Of a stretch of 38,579 bases of DNA, positions 22,846 to 30,954 are shown piece by piece. Source of the stretch: Clostridia bacterium. GTDB taxonomy: Bacteria; Bacillota; Clostridia; CAKSNL01; HGM11501. Below the pieces are notes generated by a model. That model worked only from the letters and a program-made list of their open reading frames with translations. It did not search any database and was not told where the DNA came from. Position 1 is the stretch's first letter. Each line of letters begins with the position of its first letter. The stretch is from the NCBI GenBank assembly GCA_017411325.1, contig JAFQQJ010000006.1:1-38579 (forward strand), written 5' to 3'. A program made the position numbers and the translations under genes.

Positions 22846-24102
22846 TTATTCTTCTATACCCATAACTTCTTTCTTGAAAAGCTTCATCTGTTCTTCCGAG
22901 GGTCTGAAGTCGAACTTTGAACAGCAGGGAAGTGTGGGCTCTTCTCCGTTTTTGCCGGGGAAGGGAGAAAGACGGTCGTTTTCATACATTACTCTTGCGC
23001 CCTCTGTCTTGAAATCAGGGATTTCAAAGGGAACGCCGCCCTTTAACATACTTCTGTGCGCTAAAATTGCAACTGAGGACATTGTAACGGCAGAATAGAT
23101 ATCAAAGGGATGGCAAGGCTGCTTTCCTTCCTTAACACACTCTAAAAACATTCTTGCGGTTATGAAGTCCGCACCGCCGTGGCCGCTCTTTCTTATAAGC
23201 TCTTCATCCTTATCGTGCCACTTGGCATCATACATTGAAATTTCATCTGCACCCTCGGGCTTTGTCCATCCGTTGTAGTGCAGCACCATTTTTCCGCCCA
23301 AACCATGGATGTTTTCAATCTGCCCTTCTGTTCCGCAAACTCTGTATGCATTGTGATGTCCGCCGAATGTGGCACAGCCTGTAAAGCGGAAAACCGAACC
23401 GTCATCATTCTGTGTGGTAATTATCGCCACTCTGTCACCGACTCTTGATGCTGTGGGAATGTCGTCCTCCAGGAAGGGGTCATATACAGCAAGAGCGGAA
23501 ACCTGCCTTGGAGTTGCGCCTGTTGCGTGCATAATGGGGCCGAGCGAATGTGTTACATAATAGGTTCTTGGAAGGTAGTTTCTCCAGTGACCGGGAAAGT
23601 AGTTGTAGGTTTTCTTGAAGCCTATTTCCCTGGGATCGCCGGGGTGGTTGTATTCGCCCTCTGCATAAAGGATTTTTCCGAGAGTACCTGAGTCAACCAC
23701 TCTTTTTATTTCACGGTTAAATATCATCTGGGGATAATTTTCTGCCAAAAAATAAATGGAGTTGCTCTTTTCAAAGGCACGGACCAGTTCAACTCCCTCT
23801 GCCATTGTGCCGTTACTTATACACTCTGAAAAAACGTGAAGACCCTTTTCAAAGCAGCGGATAGCATAGGGAGTATGCTCATGGAAGAAGTTTGCAAGGA
23901 TAACTGCGTCCATATCGTGCTCAATAAAGGAATCGAAATCGGAGTATGTGCTGACGGTGTCGCCCAGCTCTTTTGAAGCCTTTTTTAGTCTTTCCTCGTG
24001 GAAATCGCATATTGCTACGATATCGGCGTTAAGCAAGAGAAAGTTTCTTGCAATATCCATACCTCTGCCGGCACCGAAAATACCAACTTTAATTTTACTC
24101 AT
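22846..24102 (-). CDS. Gfo/Idh/MocA-family oxidoreductase, larger subgroup
   Basis: 418 residues. Rossmann motif VGIFGAGRGMDIARNF near the N-terminus; VFSECISNGTMAEGVELVRAFEKS replaces the usual EKP motif with SEC, so the common catalytic lysine of that motif is missing. YYVTHSLGPIMHATGATP and GGHHNAYRVCGTEGQIEN are typical of the larger, glycosidase-like Gfo/Idh/MocA proteins (GH109-like group). It may therefore be a NAD-dependent glycosidase rather than a simple dehydrogenase; that is inference. AAAGGAGC precedes the ATG. It is divergent from an AraC regulator, its probable controller. Confidence 0.85.
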   Translation of the reverse strand: MSKIKVGIFGAGRGMDIARNFLLLNADIVAICDFHEERLKKASKELGDTVSTYSDFDSFIEHDMDAVILANFFHEHTPYAIRCFEKGLHVFSECISNGTMAEGVELVRAFEKSNSIYFLAENYPQMIFNREIKRVVDSGTLGKILYAEGEYNHPGDPREIGFKKTYNYFPGHWRNYLPRTYYVTHSLGPIMHATGATPRQVSALAVYDPFLEDDIPTASRVGDRVAIITTQNDDGSVFRFTGCATFGGHHNAYRVCGTEGQIENIHGLGGKMVLHYNGWTKPEGADEISMYDAKWHDKDEELIRKSGHGGADFITARMFLECVKEGKQPCHPFDIYSAVTMSSVAILAHRSMLKGGVPFEIPDFKTEGARVMYENDRLSPFPGKNGEEPTLPCCSKFDFRPSEEQMKLFKKEVMGIEE

Positions 24103-24133
24103 AATTAAGCTCCTTTCAACTTTCTATGATTTA

Positions 24134-24161
24134 AGTATATCACAAATCACGGTTAAAACAA
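24134..24161 (-). promoter_or_regulatory. Promoter of the minus-strand oxidoreductase
   Basis: On the minus strand TTGTTT (24161-24156), 16-bp spacer, TATACT (24139-24134). Confidence 0.5.
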
Positions 24162-24203
24162 TAGAAAAAATCTATTTTTTTATGTGAAAAAGTTTGAAAC
24201 ATA

Positions 24204-24232
24204 TTGATTTTGAAGAAACTTTGTACTATACT
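24204..24232 (+). promoter_or_regulatory. Promoter of the AraC regulator
   Basis: TTGATT (24204-24209), 17-bp spacer, TATACT (24227-24232). AAAAGGAGG follows directly before the ATG at 24250, giving a very short leader. Confidence 0.55.
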
Positions 24233-24249
24233 TAAAAAGGAGGTGGACT

Positions 24250-25032
24250 ATGAAAAAGAAAAACATATGTAAATTCATTGAAGAATCCTCTGTGGAAAAG
24301 ATAGATACTCACCGTTTTATATACGAAACATCTCCTGATGTTATGAAAAGAGAGCTGGAGCTTAAATACCACCGTATGACACTCATAAGACAGGGGAGCG
24401 GAAAGGTTAAAATTGACGGGAAGGAATATCCCTTCAATGCGGGAAGCCTTATATTTGCCTTCAGCGAAGAAACATTCAGCGTCAATGCGGGAGAAGATAC
24501 CGAATATATGTATATCGACTTTGGCGGAGCAAGAGCGGAAACTCTCTTTACGAGATTTTACATAAATAAGTTAAATCGCATATTTACGGGCTTTGAAGGA
24601 ATTATTCCGCTCTGGCACGATTCCTTATGCAGGGCATCGGAAATTAATTTAGACCTTGTATCGGAAGGTATTTTGCTCTACACCTTTTCCCGCATAGTGG
24701 CAGATAACGATGAGAAAAATACCATAATAAATAAAATCCTGACACTTACGGAGGAAAATTTCACAGACCCGGAGCTTTCGGTTACATCTCTTGCAACAGA
24801 GCTTTCCTACAACGCAAAATACATTTCCCATCTCTTCAAGGAAAAGATGGGGATAGGATATTCCGAACATCTCCGTAATTTGAGAATCAAATATGCGGTG
24901 TCTCTTTTGGAGCACGGGATAGATTCGGTCAAGAATGTGGCACTGCTTTCGGGATTTACCGATCCATTGTATTTTTCAACAGTATTCAAAAAAACCGTCG
25001 GAGTATCTCCGAAGGATTATAAAAAGAGATAA
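24250..25032 (+). CDS. AraC-family transcriptional regulator
   Basis: 260 residues. The N-terminal part (about 35-110) is a cupin-like ligand-binding domain (YHRMTLIRQGSGKVKIDGKEYPFNAGSLIFAF). The C-terminal part (about 160-260) is the AraC double HTH: LSVTSLATELSYNAKYISHLFKEKMGIGYSEHL and VKNVALLSGFTDPLYFSTVFKKTVGVSPKDYKKR (key motifs given in part). It is divergent from a sugar-type oxidoreductase and probably activates it in answer to a carbohydrate. The tautomerase gene follows after 16 bases. Confidence 0.93.
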   Translation: MKKKNICKFIEESSVEKIDTHRFIYETSPDVMKRELELKYHRMTLIRQGSGKVKIDGKEYPFNAGSLIFAFSEETFSVNAGEDTEYMYIDFGGARAETLFTRFYINKLNRIFTGFEGIIPLWHDSLCRASEINLDLVSEGILLYTFSRIVADNDEKNTIINKILTLTEENFTDPELSVTSLATELSYNAKYISHLFKEKMGIGYSEHLRNLRIKYAVSLLEHGIDSVKNVALLSGFTDPLYFSTVFKKTVGVSPKDYKKR

Positions 25033-25048
25033 AGAAAGGAAGGATGTT

Positions 25049-25276
25049 ATGCCGTATATAGCAATCAAAGCTTATCCCAAGGATGAGGAAACCAAGAAAA
25101 AGGTGGTTTCCGAGATAAACGAAATTTTTCTTAAATATTGGGGCTGTCCTCCCGAGGCGATTTCCATATCTATGGAAAACTTCCCGCCCGAGGAGTGGGA
25201 AGAAAAAGTGGTAAAACCCGAAATTGAGAAAAAAGCGGATAAGATGATGATTTTATCAGGTGAGAAAAAATTTTAA
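25049..25276 (+). CDS. Tautomerase-family protein (4-oxalocrotonate/PptA-like)
   Basis: 75 residues. It begins Met-Pro, and Pro2 becomes the N-terminal catalytic base after Met removal, as in the family. The beta-alpha-beta pattern YIAIKAYPKDEETKKKVVSEINE and a second strand ISISMENFPPEEW support the call. It is slightly longer than 4-OT (62) and near PptA (77). GGAAGGA precedes the ATG. Substrate unknown. Confidence 0.85.
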   Translation: MPYIAIKAYPKDEETKKKVVSEINEIFLKYWGCPPEAISISMENFPPEEWEEKVVKPEIEKKADKMMILSGEKKF

Positions 25277-25292
25277 TTAAAGGAGTAATATT

Positions 25293-25889
25293 ATGAAAAA
25301 CACAATGAAAAGATTAATGGCGGTATTGTTGGCAGGAATTATGCTTTTTGCTTTTATAGGCTGCTCGCCTGCAAAAAAAGCGGAGAACGCAGTGGCATCC
25401 TTGCTTGATGGATTAAAAGCAATGGACTTTGAAAAAGTAGCAGAGTACGTTACCGGAGGAGTAAACGAGGATTCGCTTTTCGATTCGGAAACAGAGCTTT
25501 TTGTTGGAAGCTTACTTGAAAATATGGAATACGAAATCACAGGCTCAGAAGTGGTTGATGAAAATACCGTAAATGTCAGCGTAAGCATAACTAATATTGA
25601 TATGAAGCCTGTACTCGGGGAATTTTTCGTTGCAGCATTACAGTATGCATTTTCCACTATGAATGCAGAGCCTGCGCCTACTGAAGAGGAAACAAATGCG
25701 AAGATGGCAGAGATTCTCGCAGAATGCATAAACAAGGAAGACCTGGCAATGATTACCATAGAGGATACGGTAAGCGTTGTCAATGTTGAAGGGGAATGGA
25801 GCGTTGAAATGGACGGAGAGTTTACAAATGCTATACTCGGCGGTCTTGAAGATGCTGCAAGTGAACTTCAGAATTCTATGGGCAATTAA
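25293..25889 (+). CDS. Lipoprotein of unknown function
   Basis: 198 residues. The lipobox FIGC puts lipidated Cys24 after a basic, hydrophobic signal sequence. The mature part has a helix-rich start (AENAVASLLDGLKAMDFEKVAEY) and a later beta segment (INKEDLAMITIEDTVSVVNVEGEWSVEM), a pattern like DUF4878/DUF5105 NTF2-like lipoproteins that bind at the cell surface. GGAG precedes the ATG. It closes with a shared terminator. Confidence 0.8.
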   Translation: MKNTMKRLMAVLLAGIMLFAFIGCSPAKKAENAVASLLDGLKAMDFEKVAEYVTGGVNEDSLFDSETELFVGSLLENMEYEITGSEVVDENTVNVSVSITNIDMKPVLGEFFVAALQYAFSTMNAEPAPTEEETNAKMAEILAECINKEDLAMITIEDTVSVVNVEGEWSVEMDGEFTNAILGGLEDAASELQNSMGN

Positions 25890-25896
25890 CAGTAAC

Positions 25897-25932
25897 AAAA
25901 AAGGCAGACGCTTAAAGCGCCTGCCTTTTTTG
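25897..25932. terminator. Bidirectional terminator
   Basis: AAAAAAGGCAGACGC (25897-25911) pairs with 25917-25931 with one mismatch; it serves the lipoprotein and pnuC genes, whose ends meet here. Confidence 0.85.
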
Positions 25933-26598
25933 CATTTTCCGCCAGCTTATAAAGCAATAGGAATCGTTTATCATAAACATTAAAAAGCATATTACAACGG
26001 AAAGGTATGTGATATCAAAAAACGAAGCATAGCTCCAGAGGATGATTAACACAAGGTCGTTCATTGCGTAAACCAGGGCAAAATAAGGGCATCGGAGTGC
26101 TGTCAAATATGCCGCGGCAAAGCTTGTTGCAACGGATAATGTGCTGACATAAAGATTTGCTGTTTCAAGCGCCTTTAATATAAAGTAGAAAATAAATGTA
26201 ACAAGGGCGGTTGCGACAAGCATTATAATTATTTCTTTTTTGCCTGCACTTTTTACACTTACTTCGCTCTTTTTCCCCCTGAAGGGATTTTTTAGCCACT
26301 GGATAAGTGAGATGACCGCCATCGGAAGTGTCATTCCAAGGTAGGTTATCATTTCACCGTAGTAGGCGAAACCAAGGGAAATATAGCCGTACAACAGGGA
26401 AAATATAATCATCAGTATCTGACTTACGGGATTGCCCTTTGATGCGAAAATAAGTGAAGTTATGCCGATTAAGGATGCGATTAATGTAAGATAATTGCAT
26501 CTGTCAAAAATGATGAATGAGACGGTTATAAAAAGGGCGGACACAGCCCAGAGTAAAGCTTCTGATTTTGTAAAATAGCCTTTTGATTTTTTAATCAT
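25912..26598 (-). CDS. pnuC: PnuC-family nicotinamide riboside transporter
   Basis: 228 residues, about seven hydrophobic helices. SLLYGYISLGFAYYGEMITYLGMTLPMAVISLIQWLKNPF is a PnuC signature (in part: YYGEMITYLGMTLPM), and the last helix with NDLVLIILW and MFMINDSYCFISW fits. The start is ATG 26598, after TGGAGG; a frame from 26628 would start inside the upstream hairpin. It imports nicotinamide riboside by facilitated diffusion coupled to a kinase, for NAD synthesis. It lies downstream of asnA with a structured leader between. Confidence 0.85.
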   Translation of the reverse strand: MIKKSKGYFTKSEALLWAVSALFITVSFIIFDRCNYLTLIASLIGITSLIFASKGNPVSQILMIIFSLLYGYISLGFAYYGEMITYLGMTLPMAVISLIQWLKNPFRGKKSEVSVKSAGKKEIIIMLVATALVTFIFYFILKALETANLYVSTLSVATSFAAAYLTALRCPYFALVYAMNDLVLIILWSYASFFDITYLSVVICFLMFMINDSYCFISWRKMQKRQAL

Positions 26599-26608
26599 AA
26601 ATACCTCC

Positions 26609-26690
26609 AAAAAATAAAGCATTTGCATGTAGCTTCAAAGACCTAACGCTACATGGCAAATGCTTTTTTGCATTTACTACCCGGTGGCAG
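26609..26690 (-). promoter_or_regulatory. Structured leader/terminator between asnA and pnuC
   Basis: Read on the minus strand: a small hairpin CTGCC-ACCG-GGTAG (26690-26677); then AAATGC (26675-26670) with GCATTT (26663-26658) around an A6 loop; then an 18-bp stem with one bulge (26666-26648 with 26633-26616) and a T6 run (26614-26609). GCATTT belongs to both the second hairpin and the 5' arm of the big one, so they compete. It may be only the asnA terminator (it also works on the plus strand), or an attenuator in front of pnuC. Confidence 0.6.
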
Positions 26691-26697
26691 TTTAATG

Positions 26698-27705
26698 TTA
26701 TAAAATGGGAACGCCTGCTTCCTCGCAGATTCTTAAAGTTTCCTCATCCCATATGCTTGACTGAACCTCACCGATGTGGGCACAGTTCATCATAAGCATA
26801 CAAAGTCGGGACTGCCCGATACCTCCGCCGACAGTTAAGGGAAGCTCACCATTAAGTAACATCTTGTGGAAGGTAAGACTTCTTCTCTCGTCGTGGCCGG
26901 AGATAGTAAGCTGACGGTCAAGCACCTCGGGATTTACTCTTATACCCATAGAGGAAATTTCAACTGCGCGGTTTAAGGTGTCATTCCAGAAGAAGATATC
27001 GCCGTTAAGTGACCAGTCATCATAGTCGGGGGCTCTGTTATCGTGGGGCTTTCCGCTCTTAAGCGCACCGCCAATCTGCATAATAAATGCTGTTCTGTGC
27101 TCCTTCACAAAGGCGTTTTCTCTTTCGGAAGCGGTGTAGTAGGGATACATATCCTCAAGCTCCTGGGTGGTGACAAAGGCAACATCCCTTGAAAGGGAAT
27201 TGATAAGCTGAGGGAAGTGTGCGTGGAGACGCTCGTTGGTGTTGCATATGGCATTTACTATTGCCGTAACCATAAGCTTTAAGTAGTCAATGGTTCTTGT
27301 CTCCTCGGTGATTATCTTTTCCCAATCCCACTGGTCAACGTAAATGGAGTGAAGGTTGTCGAGCTCCTCGTCACGGCGGATGGCGTTCATATCGGTGTAT
27401 AAGCCTTCACCAACTCTGAAGCCGTAGCGCTTTAATGCAAGACGCTTCCACTTTGCAAGGGAGTGAACAATCTGCGCGTCAACTCCTGCTGCGGGAATGT
27501 CAAAGGAAACGGGGCGTTCAACGCCCGACAGGTTATCGTTAAGACCGCTTCCTTCCGTAACAAAGAGGGGAGCTGAAACTCTTTTTAAGTTAAGTGCGGA
27601 GGCAAACTCCGACTGGAATGTTTTCTTTATGTAGGAAATCGCCAGCTGTGTGTCGTACTTGTCAAGAAGCGGACGGTATCCTTCGGGAATATAGGTTTTG
27701 TTCAT
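26698..27705 (-). CDS. asnA: Aspartate--ammonia ligase (ammonia-dependent asparagine synthetase)
   Basis: 335 residues, the AnsA-opposing enzyme AsnA (E. coli form 330). TYIPEGYRPLLDKYDTQLAI, SAPLFVTEGSGLNDNLSGVERPV, HSIYVDQWDWEK and GGGIGQSRLCMLMMN are family signatures of this class II synthetase-like fold (key motifs shown in part). The start is ATG 27705 (MNKTYIP), the family start, three codons inside a longer frame and preceded by AAAGGATGA. It makes asparagine from aspartate, ammonia and ATP. Confidence 0.97.
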   Translation of the reverse strand: MNKTYIPEGYRPLLDKYDTQLAISYIKKTFQSEFASALNLKRVSAPLFVTEGSGLNDNLSGVERPVSFDIPAAGVDAQIVHSLAKWKRLALKRYGFRVGEGLYTDMNAIRRDEELDNLHSIYVDQWDWEKIITEETRTIDYLKLMVTAIVNAICNTNERLHAHFPQLINSLSRDVAFVTTQELEDMYPYYTASERENAFVKEHRTAFIMQIGGALKSGKPHDNRAPDYDDWSLNGDIFFWNDTLNRAVEISSMGIRVNPEVLDRQLTISGHDERRSLTFHKMLLNGELPLTVGGGIGQSRLCMLMMNCAHIGEVQSSIWDEETLRICEEAGVPIL

Positions 27706-27738
27706 ACAAGTCATCCTTTCAAAAACCTTAATGCATCT

Positions 27739-27767
27739 ATTTTATACCAAAAAAGTGATTTAGTCAA
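27739..27767 (-). promoter_or_regulatory. Promoter of asnA
   Basis: On the minus strand TTGACT (27767-27762), 17-bp spacer, TAAAAT (27744-27739). Between it and the divergent scfA promoter (27822) I see no further structure. Confidence 0.65.
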
Positions 27768-27821
27768 TAAAAAAGATATATAAAAAATCTTTTTTCTTCC
27801 CTCATTAATATTAATTAAGCC

Positions 27822-27850
27822 TTGACTTTTTATTTATGAAATGGTATAAT
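27822..27850 (+). promoter_or_regulatory. Promoter of the SCIFF operon
   Basis: TTGACT 27822-27827, 17-bp spacer, perfect TATAAT 27845-27850; ATAGGAGG follows before the ATG at 27902. Confidence 0.8.
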
Positions 27851-27901
27851 ATGAAAAAAGCTTTTGCAGGGCAAAGGTAAAAATAATAGGAGGCTTATAC
27901 A

Positions 27902-28048
27902 ATGAAAAGAATTAAGACAGTTGAAACAAGAAATATTGAAACTTCAGTTAAAAACGGCGGATGCGGCGAGTGCCAGACCTCTTGCCAGTCAGCTTGCAAA
28001 ACATCCTGCGGTGTAGCAAATCAGAAGTGCGAAAACATCGAAAAATAA
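27902..28048 (+). CDS. scfA: SCIFF ranthipeptide precursor (six cysteines in forty-five residues)
   Basis: 48 residues. The C-terminal half holds six cysteines (21, 24, 28, 32, 36, 43) in the SCIFF pattern GGCGECQTSCQSACKTSC. The leader half MKRIKTVETRN is polar and is the part bound by the maturase. SCIFF is almost universal in Clostridia. The radical SAM enzyme ScfB installs sulfur-to-gamma-carbon (sactipeptide-like, now ranthipeptide) thioether bridges; the physiological role has been linked to quorum-type control. It has a strong ribosome site and promoter and is followed by a hairpin that may lower maturase expression. Confidence 0.96.
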   Translation: MKRIKTVETRNIETSVKNGGCGECQTSCQSACKTSCGVANQKCENIEK

Positions 28049-28059
28049 AATGCTTAATA

Positions 28060-28084
28060 AAACCGCTGCACGGCAGCGGTTTTT
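28060..28084 (+). terminator. Partial terminator between scfA and scfB
   Basis: AAACCGCTGC (28060-28069) pairs with 28073-28082, loop ACG, with a T-run of five. The weak T-run suits read-through, giving more precursor than maturase. 28085-28141 holds a short G/C-rich inverted patch and no gene. Confidence 0.75.
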
Positions 28085-28141
28085 AAGTTTAAGGCTTATG
28101 GGGTCAGACGCCCTCCCAATGCTTATAAAGGATTTGATAAA

Positions 28142-29515
28142 ATGGTTCATCAGTATAAATTAAACGGCTATAACATCGTGCTTGACACGCCGAGCGGCTC
28201 TGTTCATGTGGTGGATGAGGTGGCATACGACATTATAGCTATGTACAAAGAAAAAACAGAAGAGGAGATAGTAAGTGAAATCCTCTGTAAATACAAAGAC
28301 CTTCCCGATGTTACCGAAGAAGAAATAAAAGAGTGCATCGGAGACATAAAGGAATTGGAAGAATCCGGCAAGCTTTTCAGCGTTGATAAGTATGAAAAGT
28401 TGGCTGAAGAATATAAGAGCAATTCCAAGGTAATAAAGGCACTTTGCCTCCACATTGCCCACAGCTGTAACTTAAACTGCTCCTACTGCTTTGCAAGTCA
28501 GGGTAAATACCAGGGAGAGCGTGCTTTAATGAGCTTTGAAGTGGGAAAGCGCGCCTTTGATTTCTTAATCGAAAATTCCGGAAGCAGAAGAAATCTTGAG
28601 GTTGACTTTTTCGGCGGCGAGCCTTTAATGAACTGGGACGTTGTTGTAAAGCTGGTTGAATATGCAAGAAGCATTGAAAAAAAGCATAACAAAAACTTCC
28701 GCTTCACTCTCACCACCAACGGTGTATTGCTTGACGAGGAAAAGATGGATTTCTTAAATCGCGAAATGAACAACGTGGTTTTAAGCCTTGACGGAAGACG
28801 TGAGGTTCACGACCATTTCAGAAAGGATTATAACGGCAAAGGAAGCTATGATGTTATACTTCCTAAATTTAAAGAGTTTGTGGAAAAGCGTGGTGGCAAG
28901 GATTATTATATGCGCGGTACCTTTACCCACAACAACACCGATTTTACAAATGACATTTTGCATATGGCCGATATGGGCTTTACGGAGCTCAGTATGGAGC
29001 CTGTTGTGTGTCCCCCGGGTGATCCTTATGCCCTTACGAAAGAGGATTTGCCCATATTAATGGAGCAGTATGAAATCCTTGCAAAGGAAATGATAAAGCG
29101 AAAGAAGGAAGGCCGTCCCTTTACCTTCTATCACTATATGCTTGACCTTAAAAACGGCCCCTGCATATACAAGAGAATAACAGGCTGCGGCTCCGGAACG
29201 GAGTATATGGCGGTTACCCCCTGGGGCGAGCTTTTCCCCTGCCATCAGTTTGTAGGTGATGAAAAGTACAGCCTCGGAAACATATGGGATGGAGTTAAAA
29301 ACGAAGCGGTGCAGGATGAATTCAGAAAGTGCAACGCCTATGCACGCCCGGAATGTAAGGACTGCTGGGCAAGAATGTATTGCTCCGGCGGCTGTGCGGC
29401 AAACTCCTATCACGCAAGCGGAAGCATTACCGGCATCTACGAATACGGGTGCGAGCTTTTCAAAAAGAGAATTGAATGTGCCGTTATGATGAGCATTGCT
29501 GAGGAAGAAGTATGA
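28142..29515 (+). CDS. scfB: SCIFF maturase, radical SAM/SPASM thioether synthase
   Basis: 457 residues. An N-terminal RRE-like peptide-recognition region (about 1-90: YKLNGYNIVLDTPSGSVHVV) precedes the radical SAM motif CNLNCSYC (CxxxCxxC, cysteines near 108, 112, 115). The C-terminal SPASM/twitch cysteines are present: FPCHQFVGDE, CKDCWARMYCSGGCAANSYH. It binds several [4Fe-4S] clusters and cross-links ScfA. It ends in an ATGA overlap with the next gene, so all three are probably translated from one mRNA. Confidence 0.96.
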   Translation: MVHQYKLNGYNIVLDTPSGSVHVVDEVAYDIIAMYKEKTEEEIVSEILCKYKDLPDVTEEEIKECIGDIKELEESGKLFSVDKYEKLAEEYKSNSKVIKALCLHIAHSCNLNCSYCFASQGKYQGERALMSFEVGKRAFDFLIENSGSRRNLEVDFFGGEPLMNWDVVVKLVEYARSIEKKHNKNFRFTLTTNGVLLDEEKMDFLNREMNNVVLSLDGRREVHDHFRKDYNGKGSYDVILPKFKEFVEKRGGKDYYMRGTFTHNNTDFTNDILHMADMGFTELSMEPVVCPPGDPYALTKEDLPILMEQYEILAKEMIKRKKEGRPFTFYHYMLDLKNGPCIYKRITGCGSGTEYMAVTPWGELFPCHQFVGDEKYSLGNIWDGVKNEAVQDEFRKCNAYARPECKDCWARMYCSGGCAANSYHASGSITGIYEYGCELFKKRIECAVMMSIAEEEV

Positions 29516-30843
29516 GAACACCGGTTTCGGATTTCATAGAGCGCTATGCAAAAAGCGGAATATCAAGATTTCATATGCCCGGGCATAAAGGGAAAAGCCT
29601 TCTCGGAATCGAAAAATATGACATAACCGAAATTGACGGAGCTGATGTTTTGAGCACGGCAGAGGGAATTATAGGGGAGAGCGAAAAAAATCTTACATCC
29701 CTTTACGGAAGCGGAAAAAGCTTTTACATAACAGAGGGCTCGACCACGGCGATATGCGCAATGCTTGCGATGATAAAAAAGACGGATGGCGAAAAGACGC
29801 ATATTCTTGCTGCCAGAAATGTGCATAAAGCCTTTGTTCACGGCATTGCACTTTTAGATATTGAAGCAGACTGGCTTATGCCTAAGGAATCAAACGGAAT
29901 TTTAAGCTGCAGGGTTGAAAAGTCAGAGGTGGAAGCACTTCTTTCATCGTCCGACGGTAAATACTCTGCGGTGTACTTGACGTCTCCTGATTATCTTGGG
30001 CAGATGGCAGATATCAAGGGGATTTCCGAGGTGTGCCATAAATACGGAATTCCTTTACTCGTGGACAATGCCCACGGTGCGTACCTTAAGTTTTTGGATG
30101 AAAGCATTCATCCCATCGACCTTGGGGCAGATATATGCTGCGATTCAGCCCATAAAACCCTTCCTGTTTTGACGGGAGGCGCCTATCTTCATATTTCAGA
30201 CAAGGCAAAAGAATTTATAGATACGGCACGGGAAAAAATTGCACTTTTTTCCTCCACCAGCCCGTCCTATCTCATTATGAAGTCTATGGATATATGTAAC
30301 AGATATCTTTCGGAAAGCTTTCGAAAAGAGCTTGCAAAGACGGTAGAGCGGGTTAATGCTATAAAGAGCTTTTTAAGTGAAAAAGGCTTTGAAGTATATG
30401 AAAGCGAGCCCTTGAAAATTGTGATAAATGCCGCAAAATCGGGCTATTCGGGCAAAGAGCTTTCTGAAATGATGCGATGTGCAAAAATGGAAGCGGAATT
30501 TTCCGATGATGACTATCTTGTTTTAATGATTTCTCCCAAAAACACAAAAAGAGATTTTTCAAGGCTTAAAAAATTCTTTGGAAAAACAGAGATAAAAGCC
30601 GAAATCAAAAGAGATTTTAAGCCCCTTCCTTATCCTGTGCGTGAAATGTCGGTAAGAGAGGCAACCTTTAAAAAAAGTGAAGTGACAAAAACCAAGGATG
30701 CGACAGGTAAAATCTGTGCATCGGTTACAGTGTCCTGCCCGCCTGCGGTGCCCGTCGTGATAAGCGGGGAGAGGATAACAAAGGAAGTGGCGGAGGCCCT
30801 TTTATACTACGGCATTGACGAAATTAAAACGGTTATCGGCTAA
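29512..30843 (+). CDS. Orn/Lys/Arg decarboxylase-type PLP enzyme
   Basis: 443 residues, fold type I. RFHMPGHKGK is the N-terminal signature of the SpeA/YaaO group, FYITEGSTTAICAML the cofactor cap, PLLVDNAHGAYLKF the Asp for the pyridine nitrogen, and DSAHKTLPVLTGGAYLH the PLP lysine. It is shorter than arginine decarboxylase (about 480), because the C-terminal domain is reduced. It may make cadaverine, putrescine or agmatine; the substrate is not determined by what I see. It overlaps scfB by four bases, an unusual partner for SCIFF. Confidence 0.88.
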   Translation: MRTPVSDFIERYAKSGISRFHMPGHKGKSLLGIEKYDITEIDGADVLSTAEGIIGESEKNLTSLYGSGKSFYITEGSTTAICAMLAMIKKTDGEKTHILAARNVHKAFVHGIALLDIEADWLMPKESNGILSCRVEKSEVEALLSSSDGKYSAVYLTSPDYLGQMADIKGISEVCHKYGIPLLVDNAHGAYLKFLDESIHPIDLGADICCDSAHKTLPVLTGGAYLHISDKAKEFIDTAREKIALFSSTSPSYLIMKSMDICNRYLSESFRKELAKTVERVNAIKSFLSEKGFEVYESEPLKIVINAAKSGYSGKELSEMMRCAKMEAEFSDDDYLVLMISPKNTKRDFSRLKKFFGKTEIKAEIKRDFKPLPYPVREMSVREATFKKSEVTKTKDATGKICASVTVSCPPAVPVVISGERITKEVAEALLYYGIDEIKTVIG

Positions 30844-30854
30844 AAGTTAATAAT

Positions 30855-30890
30855 AAACGTCCTTTTGTCTTGACAAACGGACGTTTTTTT
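30855..30890 (+). terminator. Terminator, containing the typA -35
   Basis: AAACGTCCTTTTGTC (30855-30869) pairs with 30872-30886 with one mismatch and a T-run to 30890. The -35 of the next promoter lies in its loop and 3' arm. Confidence 0.85.
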
Positions 30891-30898
30891 TGTAAAAT
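30870..30898 (+). promoter_or_regulatory. Promoter of typA, overlapping a terminator
   Basis: TTGACA 30870-30875, 17-bp spacer, TAAAAT 30893-30898. The -35 is inside the terminator hairpin and the spacer spans its T-run. Confidence 0.7.
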
Positions 30899-30954
30899 AA
30901 TAAGGTTGATTAAAAGAAAGTAATGTACAGAAGAAAATCCGAAAGGAAGATTTT

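Noticed and set aside
28085..28141. G/C-rich inverted patch before scfB as a riboswitch
   Set aside because: The pairing is short and imperfect, with no terminator or ribosome-site sequestration visible.
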